Source: Chitinophaga chungangae (GTDB taxonomy: Bacteria; Bacteroidota; Bacteroidia; Chitinophagales; Chitinophagaceae). From it: 64,000 nt of DNA. Shown piece by piece: positions 53,263 through 60,429 of this stretch (positions are counted from its first letter, which is position 1; each line of letters opens with the position of its first letter). The notes beneath the pieces were generated by a model. The model was not told the DNA's origin. It saw only the letters and a program-made list of their open reading frames with translations, and did no database searches. The stretch covers positions 1,550,001 to 1,614,000 of the forward strand of contig NZ_JAGHKP010000001.1 of assembly GCF_017742215.1 (NCBI RefSeq), given 5' to 3'. A program made the position numbers and the translations under genes.

Positions 53263-53643
53263 CTAAACATTTACCTCAACACCGAGTGCGTTGAGCTGGT
53301 TAATAATTGACATTCTTTCGTTTTCCTTGTGAGCTACAATCACTCCCAATACCTGCAGTGCCATGACATCGGTTATCTCAAAGCTTGAAGTTTCCTTGGA
53401 ATTCACTTCACATTTTCGATTGCTTCGCAAGTAGCTAAACGGAAACGAAGGAATGGTGTAGAATTGCGTCTCATCAGGCACTTTAATGGGCTCCTGTGGT
53501 TTATCACAGCCCAGCGATAGGGTAATATTGTCTTTCCCGTCTTTTAGTTTCATTGCTAAGCACTCTATGTTGATAATCTCCTTGTCAAGGTCCTGGAGGC
53601 GGTCAAGCTGCTGCTTTGCTTTCTGGAGGGTCTTTATATTCAT
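53263..53643 (-). CDS. Hypothetical phage protein
   Basis: 126 residues. N-terminal coiled-coil-like helix (LQKAKQQLDRLQDLDKEIIN), then a beta-rich segment and a C-terminal helix ending LNALGVEVNV. No named family. It lies 2 bp upstream of the following gene. Confidence 0.62.
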   Translation of the reverse strand: MNIKTLQKAKQQLDRLQDLDKEIINIECLAMKLKDGKDNITLSLGCDKPQEPIKVPDETQFYTIPSFPFSYLRSNRKCEVNSKETSSFEITDVMALQVLGVIVAHKENERMSIINQLNALGVEVNV

Positions 53644-53646
53644 GAG

Positions 53647-53997
53647 TTAATTTTGTTTTGTCAGTCTTGTTTTTTTAGCACCTTTCTCTTCTGCTTCCCA
53701 TGGATGGCTTTCGCACCTTTGGTTGCACGAATTGCAGCAGGGTATCCAGTTGTCCGAATCCAAAAGCAATTCCATAGTTACCTTACCGCGGATGTGCTGG
53801 ATACCCTCCGCCATTCCCGTACAACCCTTCAATTTTACTTCGCATGGCTGCCCCCTCCAAACCGGCCGTGACTTCTTCGCATACTCCCGGTTGATCTTCG
53901 CCCGTTTCTTGCTCTCTCGTGGTATGCGGTATACCTTCTTTTCCTTTGGGGGCTTGCCTTCCAGTTTCAGTTTAAGCCGGTATTCTAAGTAGTTCAT
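53647..53997 (-). CDS. HNH-like / NinG-like zinc protein
   Basis: 116 residues from the ATG at 53997; an open TTG 15 codons upstream is less likely. The basic N-terminal half is followed by four Cys (PCEVKLKGC and NWIPCCNSCNQRC) and a His in GIQHIRGKV, which together look like the zinc and catalytic frame of a phage HNH or NinG-type protein. Its start lies within the end of the methyltransferase gene (26-bp overlap). Confidence 0.65.
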   Translation of the reverse strand: MNYLEYRLKLKLEGKPPKEKKVYRIPRESKKRAKINREYAKKSRPVWRGQPCEVKLKGCTGMAEGIQHIRGKVTMELLLDSDNWIPCCNSCNQRCESHPWEAEEKGAKKTRLTKQN

Positions 53998-54928
53998 ACT
54001 GTTCAATTGCTTTGAAGATTTGAAGTACAACCTGCGGAACAACCGCGTTTCCTAATCCTTTAAGTCTGTCCACCCGATGGGAAACCCCATCATCTCTTCC
54101 ACAAACAGGGGATTGAGTTGGGAAGTCTTCCCAGGCTCTCCCACTAGCCCATGCACCGCATAGGCTAGTGTATATTGTTGCCGCGCCGGGTCCGTCCGCG
54201 TACAACCCCCTTTCGGGTCGCTGATCGCTGTCGGAGTAGGGAGCAACCCCATCCTTATAACCGCTTGCCCAAGTTTTTTGCCGTGCTTGTTCAGCCCATT
54301 GTATTCCTTCCCTTGTAAGAATGTCCCCTTCGCATCGAATACGTTCGGCGTTGGAAGCATTCCATTCACTGCTAAACCGGGCAATCCGTTCCGAGGATCG
54401 CAGGAAATATTCCCCCGTTTCTCCGCATCGTTTGCGCGTGCTGTGGGCAATAAACCAGACACGGTCCCTTCTATGCGGAGCGTTGACGGCGCAAGCTGGA
54501 AGTAAAAACGGGAGGACTTCGTAGCCTTCAGCTTCCAGGTCAGCCTGCACTTCGTCGAATACCACCCCTCCATTCCAATTAGTAAGCCCGCGAACATTTT
54601 CGCCCACAATCCAACGCGGGGAAACTTCTCGAATAACTCTAAGCATTTCCGGCCAGAGGTGCCGGTCATCATTCTTTCCGAGGCGCTTACCTGCTGTGCT
54701 GTACGGCTGACAAGGGAATCCTCCGGAAAGAATATCAATTCTGCCTGCCCATTGTTTGAAGTCCGTTTCTTTGATATTGCCATATCGATGTTGTACTGTC
54801 GGAAAATTCTGTTTCAGTAATTTCTGGCACCACGGGTCAATTTCACACTGGAAGATGTTTTGCCACCCCAGCCATTCTGCCGCCAGGTCAAAACCGCCTA
54901 TTCCTGTAAAAAGTGATGCGTGTCTCAT
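53972..54928 (-). CDS. C5 cytosine DNA methyltransferase
   Basis: 318 residues from the ATG at 54928, which overlaps the DUF1064 stop by ATGA. Motif I SLFTGIGGFDLAAEW, motif IV GGFPCQPYSTAG with the catalytic Cys, motif VI ENVRGL, motif VIII HRRDRVWFIA and the C-terminal GNAVVPQVVLQIF are all present and in the right order. It probably marks phage DNA against restriction. Between motifs VIII and X the target-recognition part is short. A 243-codon frame is nested inside in a second reading frame. Confidence 0.92.
   Translation of the reverse strand: MRHASLFTGIGGFDLAAEWLGWQNIFQCEIDPWCQKLLKQNFPTVQHRYGNIKETDFKQWAGRIDILSGGFPCQPYSTAGKRLGKNDDRHLWPEMLRVIREVSPRWIVGENVRGLTNWNGGVVFDEVQADLEAEGYEVLPFLLPACAVNAPHRRDRVWFIAHSTRKRCGETGEYFLRSSERIARFSSEWNASNAERIRCEGDILTREGIQWAEQARQKTWASGYKDGVAPYSDSDQRPERGLYADGPGAATIYTSLCGAWASGRAWEDFPTQSPVCGRDDGVSHRVDRLKGLGNAVVPQVVLQIFKAIEQYELLRIPA
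54052..54783 (-). CDS. Nested overlapping reading frame inside the methyltransferase gene
   Basis: An ATG-started frame of 243 codons on the same strand as the methyltransferase gene but in another frame, wholly inside it. Its text is protein-like: SGRKCLELFEKFPRVGLWAK, STKCRLTWKLKATKSSRFYF, two LLPTPTA/MLPTPNV-type repeats, then LNPLFVEEMMGFPIGWTDL. Similar sequences with PTPTA repeats and an MMGFP end are frequent in phage and Bacteroidota genomes. It could be a real dual-coded protein or a by-product of conserved methyltransferase motifs read out of frame. Function unknown. Confidence 0.4.
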   Translation of the reverse strand: MAISKKRTSNNGQAELIFFPEDSLVSRTAQQVSASERMMTGTSGRKCLELFEKFPRVGLWAKMFAGLLIGMEGWYSTKCRLTWKLKATKSSRFYFQLAPSTLRIEGTVSGLLPTARANDAEKRGNISCDPRNGLPGLAVNGMLPTPNVFDAKGTFLQGKEYNGLNKHGKKLGQAVIRMGLLPTPTAISDPKGGCTRTDPARQQYTLAYAVHGLVGEPGKTSQLNPLFVEEMMGFPIGWTDLKD

Positions 54929-55341
54929 GTTTCTTTTATCGTTATCCCGTGAACCTTCTTCATCAACCTTCGTTTCTTTCGGTAGACCGCGGTGCGCATT
55001 CCTTTTGAGTCCTCCACCACCCATTCCCCCGTTTTCGCCTCCATGTATACGAAGTCCGCTATGTAAATCAGACTGTGAGTTCCTCCCGGATTCAACTCAT
55101 ACGGCACCTGCAGTTTCAGGAAGGCTATTTCTCCGATCTTTTGCAGGAAGAGAAGGTGTTTGTATCGCTTCGCCTCCCGGATGCTGTCAAATTCGATCCC
55201 GTTTATCTCCGTTTTTTTGTTTCCGTACTTGCTCTTTTTCTTCTTCTTTTCTTCCGGCTGGTCAAAAAGGTGAGGATTAAGTGAGGCGCAGGCTGTCTTC
55301 GCCAGATACTCCGTTGTAAACCTGGTCTGCTTCTTACTCAT
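54925..55341 (-). CDS. DUF1064 phage protein
   Basis: 138 residues. KYGNKKTEINGIEFDSIREA, then KRYKHLLFLQKIGEI, IYIADFVYMEAKTGEWVVED and KGMRTAVYRKKRRLMKKVHG, the full order of the DUF1064 family, which resembles a restriction-endonuclease-like fold. Its role in phage is unknown. It is coupled to the methyltransferase gene by ATGA and overlaps the upstream XRE gene. Confidence 0.85.
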   Translation of the reverse strand: MSKKQTRFTTEYLAKTACASLNPHLFDQPEEKKKKKSKYGNKKTEINGIEFDSIREAKRYKHLLFLQKIGEIAFLKLQVPYELNPGGTHSLIYIADFVYMEAKTGEWVVEDSKGMRTAVYRKKRRLMKKVHGITIKET

Positions 55342-55604
55342 GCCGCTTTTACACCAGTTCCGTAGCTTAAGTACTTTGTCAGCAGGTCATCGATGGTCAC
55401 CCCGTAGTATCTTGAAAGAGTAATGATCGGGCCATACCGTGGCGCGCAAACTCCCTCTTCCCACTTTGCGTAATTTGATTTATTTATTTCCATTTCATCG
55501 CACAGCTTTTGCATGCTCAACCCCTTCGTCTCTCGAAGGAAAAGAAGGTTGCAGGCGAGCATTTTCAGAAAATCTTGCTTCCCTTTAATTTTCATTCTTT
55601 TCAA
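55338..55604 (-). CDS. XRE-family (Cro/C1-type) transcriptional regulator
   Basis: 88 residues, a single HTH domain (LRETKGLSMQKLCDEMEINK, YAKWEEGV, YYGVTIDDLLTKY). No peptidase or ligand domain, so it is more like Cro than CI. A second ATG at 55595 is an alternative start. It is similar in layout to the neighbouring regulator, and the two lie in one operon. Confidence 0.87.
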   Translation of the reverse strand: MKRMKIKGKQDFLKMLACNLLFLRETKGLSMQKLCDEMEINKSNYAKWEEGVCAPRYGPIITLSRYYGVTIDDLLTKYLSYGTGVKAA

Positions 55605-55821
55605 AGTTTTCTGTCAGTAAATCGTTTACAGTAATGCCGTAAAATTCGGCCAACCTTACCAGGACGAAAATAGCAGGGGCGGCACGACCATATTCGTATG
55701 ATTGGTATGTTTTGGCCGCAATTCCGGTTCTCTCTCCTGCAACCTTTTGATTCCACCCTTTTTTGATCCGTAGCGCCCGAAGGTTGTTTCCTATTATCTT
55801 CTTGAAGTCTTTCCCACTCAT
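55585..55821 (-). CDS. XRE-family (Cro/C1-type) transcriptional regulator
   Basis: 78 residues: LRALRIKKGWNQKVAGERTG, YQSYEYGRAAPAIFVLVRLA, FYGITVNDLLTENF. A single HTH domain, paralogous to the next gene. It is coupled by ATGA to the 55818-56657 gene, so regulators and replication-type genes share a transcript. Confidence 0.88.
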   Translation of the reverse strand: MSGKDFKKIIGNNLRALRIKKGWNQKVAGERTGIAAKTYQSYEYGRAAPAIFVLVRLAEFYGITVNDLLTENFEKNEN

Positions 55822-56657
55822 ATGTCGAAAATTTTAACTTTTCCCTCTAACTTCCACGAGGAGAAATAGTCCAGAAGAGCCAGTTTCTTGGCATAGTTTT
55901 TTACCAGGTCTTTTTCTTCCTGCGGCACCGAGTTGTTCATGTACGCTTCCATCATCCGGTTATAGTCTTTCCTTTCTTGCCGGTCGATTGACGGGGCACT
56001 CAGTTCTCGTTCACGCTGTTCCTGCGCCTTGGCAAACCAGTGTTTTTTTTCTTCCACCGTCAGTGAAATAATTCCTGCCTTGTCTAGGGTGTCGTACACC
56101 ATGTAGGCGTAAAGCGCTGTTACAGGTGAAAAATCTCGCTCCAGCCACTTTTTGTAATACTCATTGCAAAATTCCTTAGCTTCTGATTCCTTCTGTTCTT
56201 TGGTTAACTCAGGAGTAGGTAATTCGTGTGATGCAGAAAGGGCGATTTTAGACGCAAGAGCCATTCTTTTCTGTTTATACGAGGATAGGATAGCCCCAAC
56301 GTATTCAATGGTCAGATTTGAGCCGTAACACACCGTTTTGGTGGGGAGCTCATCGGCTGCATTCAGCGAAAAAGCCAATGATAATTCTCCAGCGGTTAAA
56401 TACCCGTAGTGGCTTAACACGAACTTTGCAAATAGCTTGGTAAACTCCTTCCCGGTCGCTTCTTCTACTTTCAGTCCAGTCATAAGGCAAATTTCCTTAA
56501 GGGAGTTAGATAGCTTAGCCAGGAGGGTGTTAATCGGCATTTCCGATATCTTTTCACCGCTGGCCTGCTGCCTCATTGATATCTCGGAGGAGTTCAGCGG
56601 TAGCGGCGTCAATCGCGTCGATACTACCCGCAACTGTTTGTTTTCCTGATTTTCCAT
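55818..56657 (-). CDS. Conserved phage hypothetical protein
   Basis: 279 residues if translation starts at the ATG at 56657 (MENQENKQLRVVSTRLTPL); that overlaps the upstream gene by 104 bp. An ATG at 56576 (MRQQASGEKISEMPINTLL) would overlap by only 23 bp, so the start is unsettled. The core ATGKEFTKLFAKFVLSHYGY and the C-terminal YNRMMEAYMNNSVPQEEKDL are helical. Its position between a replication-type gene and XRE regulators suggests a DNA-metabolism role, but no domain is recognised. Confidence 0.68.
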   Translation of the reverse strand: MENQENKQLRVVSTRLTPLPLNSSEISMRQQASGEKISEMPINTLLAKLSNSLKEICLMTGLKVEEATGKEFTKLFAKFVLSHYGYLTAGELSLAFSLNAADELPTKTVCYGSNLTIEYVGAILSSYKQKRMALASKIALSASHELPTPELTKEQKESEAKEFCNEYYKKWLERDFSPVTALYAYMVYDTLDKAGIISLTVEEKKHWFAKAQEQRERELSAPSIDRQERKDYNRMMEAYMNNSVPQEEKDLVKNYAKKLALLDYFSSWKLEGKVKIFDI

Positions 56658-57333
56658 TGGTGAACTTTTGATCTTTGATCCAGTTACTAAAGTGTTGGTA
56701 GATGGCCCCTTCGTTGTCATAATATTTTTTCCCCGTGAAATATTGGTCTTTGAAAACTTCCCACAACCCATACACCTGCGTCATGTCGATGCTCTGCTTT
56801 AATGTAAGCCTAACACGCTCGGCCGCGGTTTCTGCTTTGTTCTTCGGAAGCTCCAGGCTCCTATTTTCCTCATTCGGGAAATATCCGTTTGCCACGAAAG
56901 GAATTTCCCCCACACCCCCTTTGTCTTTATCCTTGTCTTTATCTTGTTCTTTATCCTTAGCCCCTTGTAAGGGGCTTATATGCACCTTACCTTCTTTTAA
57001 TAGATTGTACTTTTTTAGCTGCTGAAGTACTGAATTATGCGCCCGGTTTTTTTCTGTCAGTTCCCCGTATTGGAAAGAAATAAAGTCAGGTATGAACCAC
57101 TTTGATCCATTATCGAAATCAAAAATTCGGTCTTTAAACAGCCCGCGGACTTTTTCTTTCGAAAGTTTTACTCCCAATCTCACTTCAGCCAGTTCGAATT
57201 CAACATGCCATATTCCTGCGTGATCGCATTCATCCAGAAGGTAAAGCCAGAAAAGTTTGTATTCAGCCGGCAAGCTCTTGATGAATGCTTTTTTCCATTT
57301 GTCCGTATCTGTGAACCTTTTAGCCATAGTCAA
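56554..57333 (-). CDS. Phage replication-type protein with N-terminal winged-helix-like domain
   Basis: 259 residues. The N-terminal 100 residues (RFTDTDKWKKAFIKSLPAEY, DECDHAGIWHVEFELAEVRL) are typical of replication organiser-like proteins in Bacteroidota phages. A low-complexity DKDKDKDK linker follows, then a C-terminal part with YYDNEGAIYQHFSNWIKDQK, similar to DnaD/DnaT-like helicase-recruiting tails. It overlaps the HNH gene by ATGA. Role in replication initiation is inferred from architecture. Confidence 0.75.
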   Translation of the reverse strand: MTMAKRFTDTDKWKKAFIKSLPAEYKLFWLYLLDECDHAGIWHVEFELAEVRLGVKLSKEKVRGLFKDRIFDFDNGSKWFIPDFISFQYGELTEKNRAHNSVLQQLKKYNLLKEGKVHISPLQGAKDKEQDKDKDKDKGGVGEIPFVANGYFPNEENRSLELPKNKAETAAERVRLTLKQSIDMTQVYGLWEVFKDQYFTGKKYYDNEGAIYQHFSNWIKDQKFTNGKSGKQTVAGSIDAIDAATAELLRDINEAAGQR

Positions 57334-57761
57334 CTGTTAAATATCTCATCACTAAAGTCATCCACTAATTTTTCTCGCCGTGCTGACCTTGTTAATAGCC
57401 ATTCCAAGGCCATTGCCAGAAATCCTCTGTCACCCCCTGGCTCAATGGCTTCAAATCCCCTCGCTAACTGTCCTATCGCTTCATAGCTAAATCCTTGAAG
57501 TTTGAGGCTTTTTAGTAACTCAGCCTCGGTCTCTTTTCGATACTTATGGTCATTGCTATGACAATCTTCACATATCGTCAATAGGTGATTTTCGTCAGCC
57601 TCCCAGGGTTCGCCGTTGTAAGTCAGGTGATGGACATTTAATGTTATATCAGTGGCTAAGCACCATCTACACGTAAAAGAATCCCTTTGCATAACCTCCA
57701 GCCGTTTCTTTTGCCACCGTGGGTCTCTCAATTTATCTGAGTAAGTTTTTCTAGTCGCCAT
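57330..57761 (-). CDS. HNH endonuclease
   Basis: 143 residues from the ATG at 57761; an upstream ATG at 57794 is less likely. The HNH frame is clear: CRWC, NVHHLTYNGEPWEADENHLL and TICEDCHSNDH, which give the zinc cysteines and catalytic His. It may be a nicking or free-standing nuclease. It is coupled by ATGA to the replication-type gene. The C-terminal 45 residues are helical. Confidence 0.85.
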   Translation of the reverse strand: MATRKTYSDKLRDPRWQKKRLEVMQRDSFTCRWCLATDITLNVHHLTYNGEPWEADENHLLTICEDCHSNDHKYRKETEAELLKSLKLQGFSYEAIGQLARGFEAIEPGGDRGFLAMALEWLLTRSARREKLVDDFSDEIFNS

Positions 57762-57763
57762 AA

Positions 57764-58018
57764 CTAAAATTCTGTCAATGAATACTCTTTGCACTTTGTT
57801 AACTCGCCGAACCGGTCCTGGTGCTTAACCATCCGGTCATAGATCACGACCCCCGCGTTTTTCAGCTCAGGAATTCTGCTATGTAAGTTCCGTATACCGA
57901 AGAGGCGTTCCGCTTGAAGGGTGGTTATGGTTTCACCCCTCATTAGGTGATCGTATACCATTTTGTTCTGTCGGGAAAGCTTCTCTACATTGATCGGTGA
58001 GGATGTGGTTAAATTCAT
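57764..58018 (-). CDS. Winged-helix DNA-binding protein
   Basis: 84 residues. LSRQNKMVYDHLMRGETITT, LQAERLFGIRNLHSRIPELK and NAGVVIYDRMVKHQDR form a helix-turn-helix plus wing of a type common in Bacteroidota prophages. Its stop lies 2 bp before the ATG of the HNH gene. A transcription or replication role is inferred. Confidence 0.75.
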   Translation of the reverse strand: MNLTTSSPINVEKLSRQNKMVYDHLMRGETITTLQAERLFGIRNLHSRIPELKNAGVVIYDRMVKHQDRFGELTKCKEYSLTEF

Positions 58019-58029
58019 AGCTGTGTGTA

Positions 58030-58197
58030 TTACTCTTGAATTTGGTCTTTACTAACTGGAAATCTTCCTTTCTTACCCTGTACAATCAGCACATGTCCAT
58101 GCTCCGCTATCAGGGTTACCTTTTCTCCTTTCAATCCGTATACTGTTTGTTTACCTGCAGGATGGAAGAGGCTGATTATGTCACAGTCCAGGGTCAT
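58030..58197 (-). CDS. Small SH3-like-barrel phage protein
   Basis: 55 residues, ATG at 58197 to TAA at 58032. Sequence elements VYGLKGEKVTLIAEHGHVLI and VQGKKGRFPVSKDQI look like a five-strand barrel. Its ATG overlaps the stop of the upstream small gene (ATGA), and its stop lies 12 bp before the winged-helix gene, so it fits the operon. Too short for many gene callers. Function unknown. Confidence 0.65.
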   Translation of the reverse strand: MTLDCDIISLFHPAGKQTVYGLKGEKVTLIAEHGHVLIVQGKKGRFPVSKDQIQE

Positions 58198-58445
58198 GCA
58201 AGTTTTTGTGCCCCGGAAATATTTCTCCCTTTGTACCCCTTCCGGTGAATGAAGGGAGAAGATCCCGTAACCTTAAATTCCCGGTCGAAATCATCCGCTA
58301 CCGCCTCCATGCTCATTTTTGTCTCCGGATTGTACAGTACATAGAACCTGCGGCCGTACTGATTGTATTCCCCGGTGATCTTCCGTCAGATGGTTACCTT
58401 TTGACCTTTGGTGGTCAGCGTCCGTGAAAATGTTTGTCCTACCAT
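58194..58445 (-). pseudogene. Small phage gene with in-frame TGA at codon 20
   Basis: The ATG at 58445 lies 6 bp after the NinB-like gene, and the frame stays protein-like for 83 residues, ending in a TGA that overlaps the next ATG. Codon 20 (58386-58388) is TGA: MVGQTFSRTLTTKGQKVTI, stop, RKITGEYNQYGRRFYVLYNP. A single change from TGG or CGA would restore the gene. No good start lies after the stop. Either a recent nonsense mutation, a sequencing error or a recoded stop. Confidence 0.6.
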
Positions 58446-58451
58446 GGTTAA

Positions 58452-58862
58452 CTAATTTTCATTTGGTGACGGGATGCTGATGCCCAAATACTCAGCCGCC
58501 CAATGTTGTATTTTCTCTATGTATGTGTTAAACTCCAGGGTAGTCAGTTCTGTAGTGCTTTTTGAGCCTGTAAGCACTTCCCCTGTTTCCAGGCTCACAA
58601 TTTCCCTTTTCAGGAAGAGCCCTTTTAATACTTCGTGCGCATCGTCCGGTGATGAAACCTCAGCAAATCCGGCTTCAATCAGGCCGTCCTTTACCATATC
58701 GCAAACCACACCCCAGTAATATGCATTCTGATGAAGGCTCCGCACCTTCCGGGCAGACACTTTTACCAGGTATGTTCCATCTTTCAGACCCGAAAACTGT
58801 TTCCGTATGTCGGTAGGATTCTTTATCTGTCCGTTTTCGATATGGCAAACACTTTCTGACAT
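58452..58862 (-). CDS. NinB-like recombination protein
   Basis: 136 residues. RSLHQNAYYWGVVCDMVKDG in the first third, then DDAHEVLKGLFL, STTELTTLEFNTYIEKIQHW and a C-terminal AEYLGISIPSP are the order seen in NinB-type proteins of phage recombination modules, which bind single-stranded DNA in the lambda case. Its ATG shares one base with the stop of the upstream MBL gene (TAATG). Position next to the RecT module supports a recombination role. Confidence 0.78.
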   Translation of the reverse strand: MSESVCHIENGQIKNPTDIRKQFSGLKDGTYLVKVSARKVRSLHQNAYYWGVVCDMVKDGLIEAGFAEVSSPDDAHEVLKGLFLKREIVSLETGEVLTGSKSTTELTTLEFNTYIEKIQHWAAEYLGISIPSPNEN

Positions 58863-59584
58863 TAAATAGCGGTTTTATTGAATTTGATAGAAAGGCCAGC
58901 CGTAGCAATGTGAACCTCTTTTCCGGTCAGCTCAGTGATTTCTCGTTTAAATCTCTTTTCGTCGCTGTTACTGTCCGACAGGTGAATGAGCACGATATTA
59001 TTTACGCAAGAGAGATCGTTTGCCTTCAGAAGGCTTTTGCAAGTCTCCAGGTTCATGTGAGACTGAATAATCCGGTCATGAAGAAAGCGCGGGGTGCCAT
59101 TTGATGAAATAATGTCCTCCGCATGGTTGCACTCTACGATAATATTATTCAGTCCTGGGAAAACGTAGTCACAGAAATAGGTGTCCGTCAGAAAGAGCGT
59201 AAGGCCACATTCCGGGTGTTGAATCAGAAATCCCAGGCAAGGCACATCATGATTCACATTAAATGGCTTCACCTTGAAATTCCCGATCTTGTAGGATAAC
59301 CCCTGAACAATGGTCTTTGCCCGGTGGTGTGATTCAATTCCTAAAGCTTTGAAAGTTTCTACCCCTGCCCAAACCGGTATTCCTGCATTTAGGACGTCCT
59401 TTATGGACTTTGAGTGGTCACCGTGGGAATGAGTGACAATGGCTGAAACATTCTGTAGGTTGTACCCTAAGGCTTTTTTAATCTTCGAAAAGTGAACTCC
59501 GCACTCTATCAGGAGGGTTTCATTCTCCCCTTGGAGTAGGTAAGAGTTTCCGGCGCTGTTACTTCCTATGACTACCAATTTCAT
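58862..59584 (-). CDS. MBL-fold metallohydrolase
   Basis: 240 residues. The metal site is THSHGDHSK, with further ligands in NVNHDVP, FLTDTYFCDYVF and the C-terminal IHLSDSN. The fold is metallo-beta-lactamase, with a substrate likely to be nucleic acid because it sits between RecT and the NinB-like gene. It shares one base with the RecT stop (TGATG). In several phages an MBL-fold protein accompanies RecT; whether it is the exonuclease partner is inference. Confidence 0.88.
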   Translation of the reverse strand: MKLVVIGSNSAGNSYLLQGENETLLIECGVHFSKIKKALGYNLQNVSAIVTHSHGDHSKSIKDVLNAGIPVWAGVETFKALGIESHHRAKTIVQGLSYKIGNFKVKPFNVNHDVPCLGFLIQHPECGLTLFLTDTYFCDYVFPGLNNIIVECNHAEDIISSNGTPRFLHDRIIQSHMNLETCKSLLKANDLSCVNNIVLIHLSDSNSDEKRFKREITELTGKEVHIATAGLSIKFNKTAI

Positions 59585-60417
59585 CAGATCGGGTTTTGTT
59601 CTTTTGTTTCGGTCTCTTCGACAACCTCGGCATCATCGAATTTCATTTCCACCCTGTTGGCTTTTTCCTGAATAGTCTGGTCTACTTCGTCTCCCACGGT
59701 GTCGCCTTCGATGTCTTTAGCCATGGCGCCAATCATTTCGACCGACAGGAAGCCATAGTGAGAAAGCAGGTTACGGAGGACCGTTTTAATGGCCATGGCG
59801 TCAAATTCTGTAGTCCATGGCGAATTTTTTGAACTGAAAGACTTGCTGTATTTCTTCGCGTGAGCTGATATTTTGTCAACCGTAGAGTATAGGGTCTTAG
59901 TGAACCCGTTGAGCATTTCGATGTGGGCGAAATAACCGACCACCTTGTCACTGGTTCTTTCCCCCGACATATCAATCTCCCCAGTAAGTTTGTTGACGGT
60001 TTTAAGCTCACCCTCGTACAGTAGGTCGGCGTTTATGATTCGGTATTGCCCCGTTCTCATGGCCAGTTGAATTAGCCCCTTGTAGCCTATCTGCATCTGC
60101 GGAACCTGTTTTTTCTGCCAGTTCCCCTCACCGTCTCTGTAGCTTTCGTTGTAAGGGACGATGTAGGCAAATCCAAGGCTTTTATTCACCGGTAGTTTAA
60201 GAACGGCGGCTTTAAGAGCCTCCATAACTACCTGCTTCGGTTCGCAGTTCTGAAGGTTTTTGTCACTGTTATACAGGTCAATGATTGAGGCGACAAAAAC
60301 ACCTGAGTTTTCTTTGAGCACGTTGTTGAACTGCTCCTGGATGCTTGGGGCCTTCATGATGTCCTTAAGGACTTCAATTTTAGGCTTTTGTACGACGGGG
60401 GTGTTATTAGTTTGCAT
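59584..60417 (-). CDS. recT: RecT family single-strand annealing protein
   Basis: 277 residues from the ATG at 60417; a TTG three codons upstream is less likely. The core has ALKAAVLKLPVNKSLGFAYI, VPQMQIGYKGLIQLAMRTGQ, PWTTEFDAMAIKTVLRNLLS and an acidic C-terminal tail. It promotes annealing of phage DNA ends. The usual YqaJ-type exonuclease is absent from the window; an MBL-fold gene and an SbcC-like ATPase gene flank it. Confidence 0.94.
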   Translation of the reverse strand: MQTNNTPVVQKPKIEVLKDIMKAPSIQEQFNNVLKENSGVFVASIIDLYNSDKNLQNCEPKQVVMEALKAAVLKLPVNKSLGFAYIVPYNESYRDGEGNWQKKQVPQMQIGYKGLIQLAMRTGQYRIINADLLYEGELKTVNKLTGEIDMSGERTSDKVVGYFAHIEMLNGFTKTLYSTVDKISAHAKKYSKSFSSKNSPWTTEFDAMAIKTVLRNLLSHYGFLSVEMIGAMAKDIEGDTVGDEVDQTIQEKANRVEMKFDDAEVVEETETKEQNPI

Positions 60418-60429
60418 GTATGGCAAGGA

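Noticed and set aside
58036..58427. Plus-strand frames of 70 and 73 codons
   Set aside because: They lie opposite two small minus-strand genes that fit the operon by ATGA overlap and short spacing.
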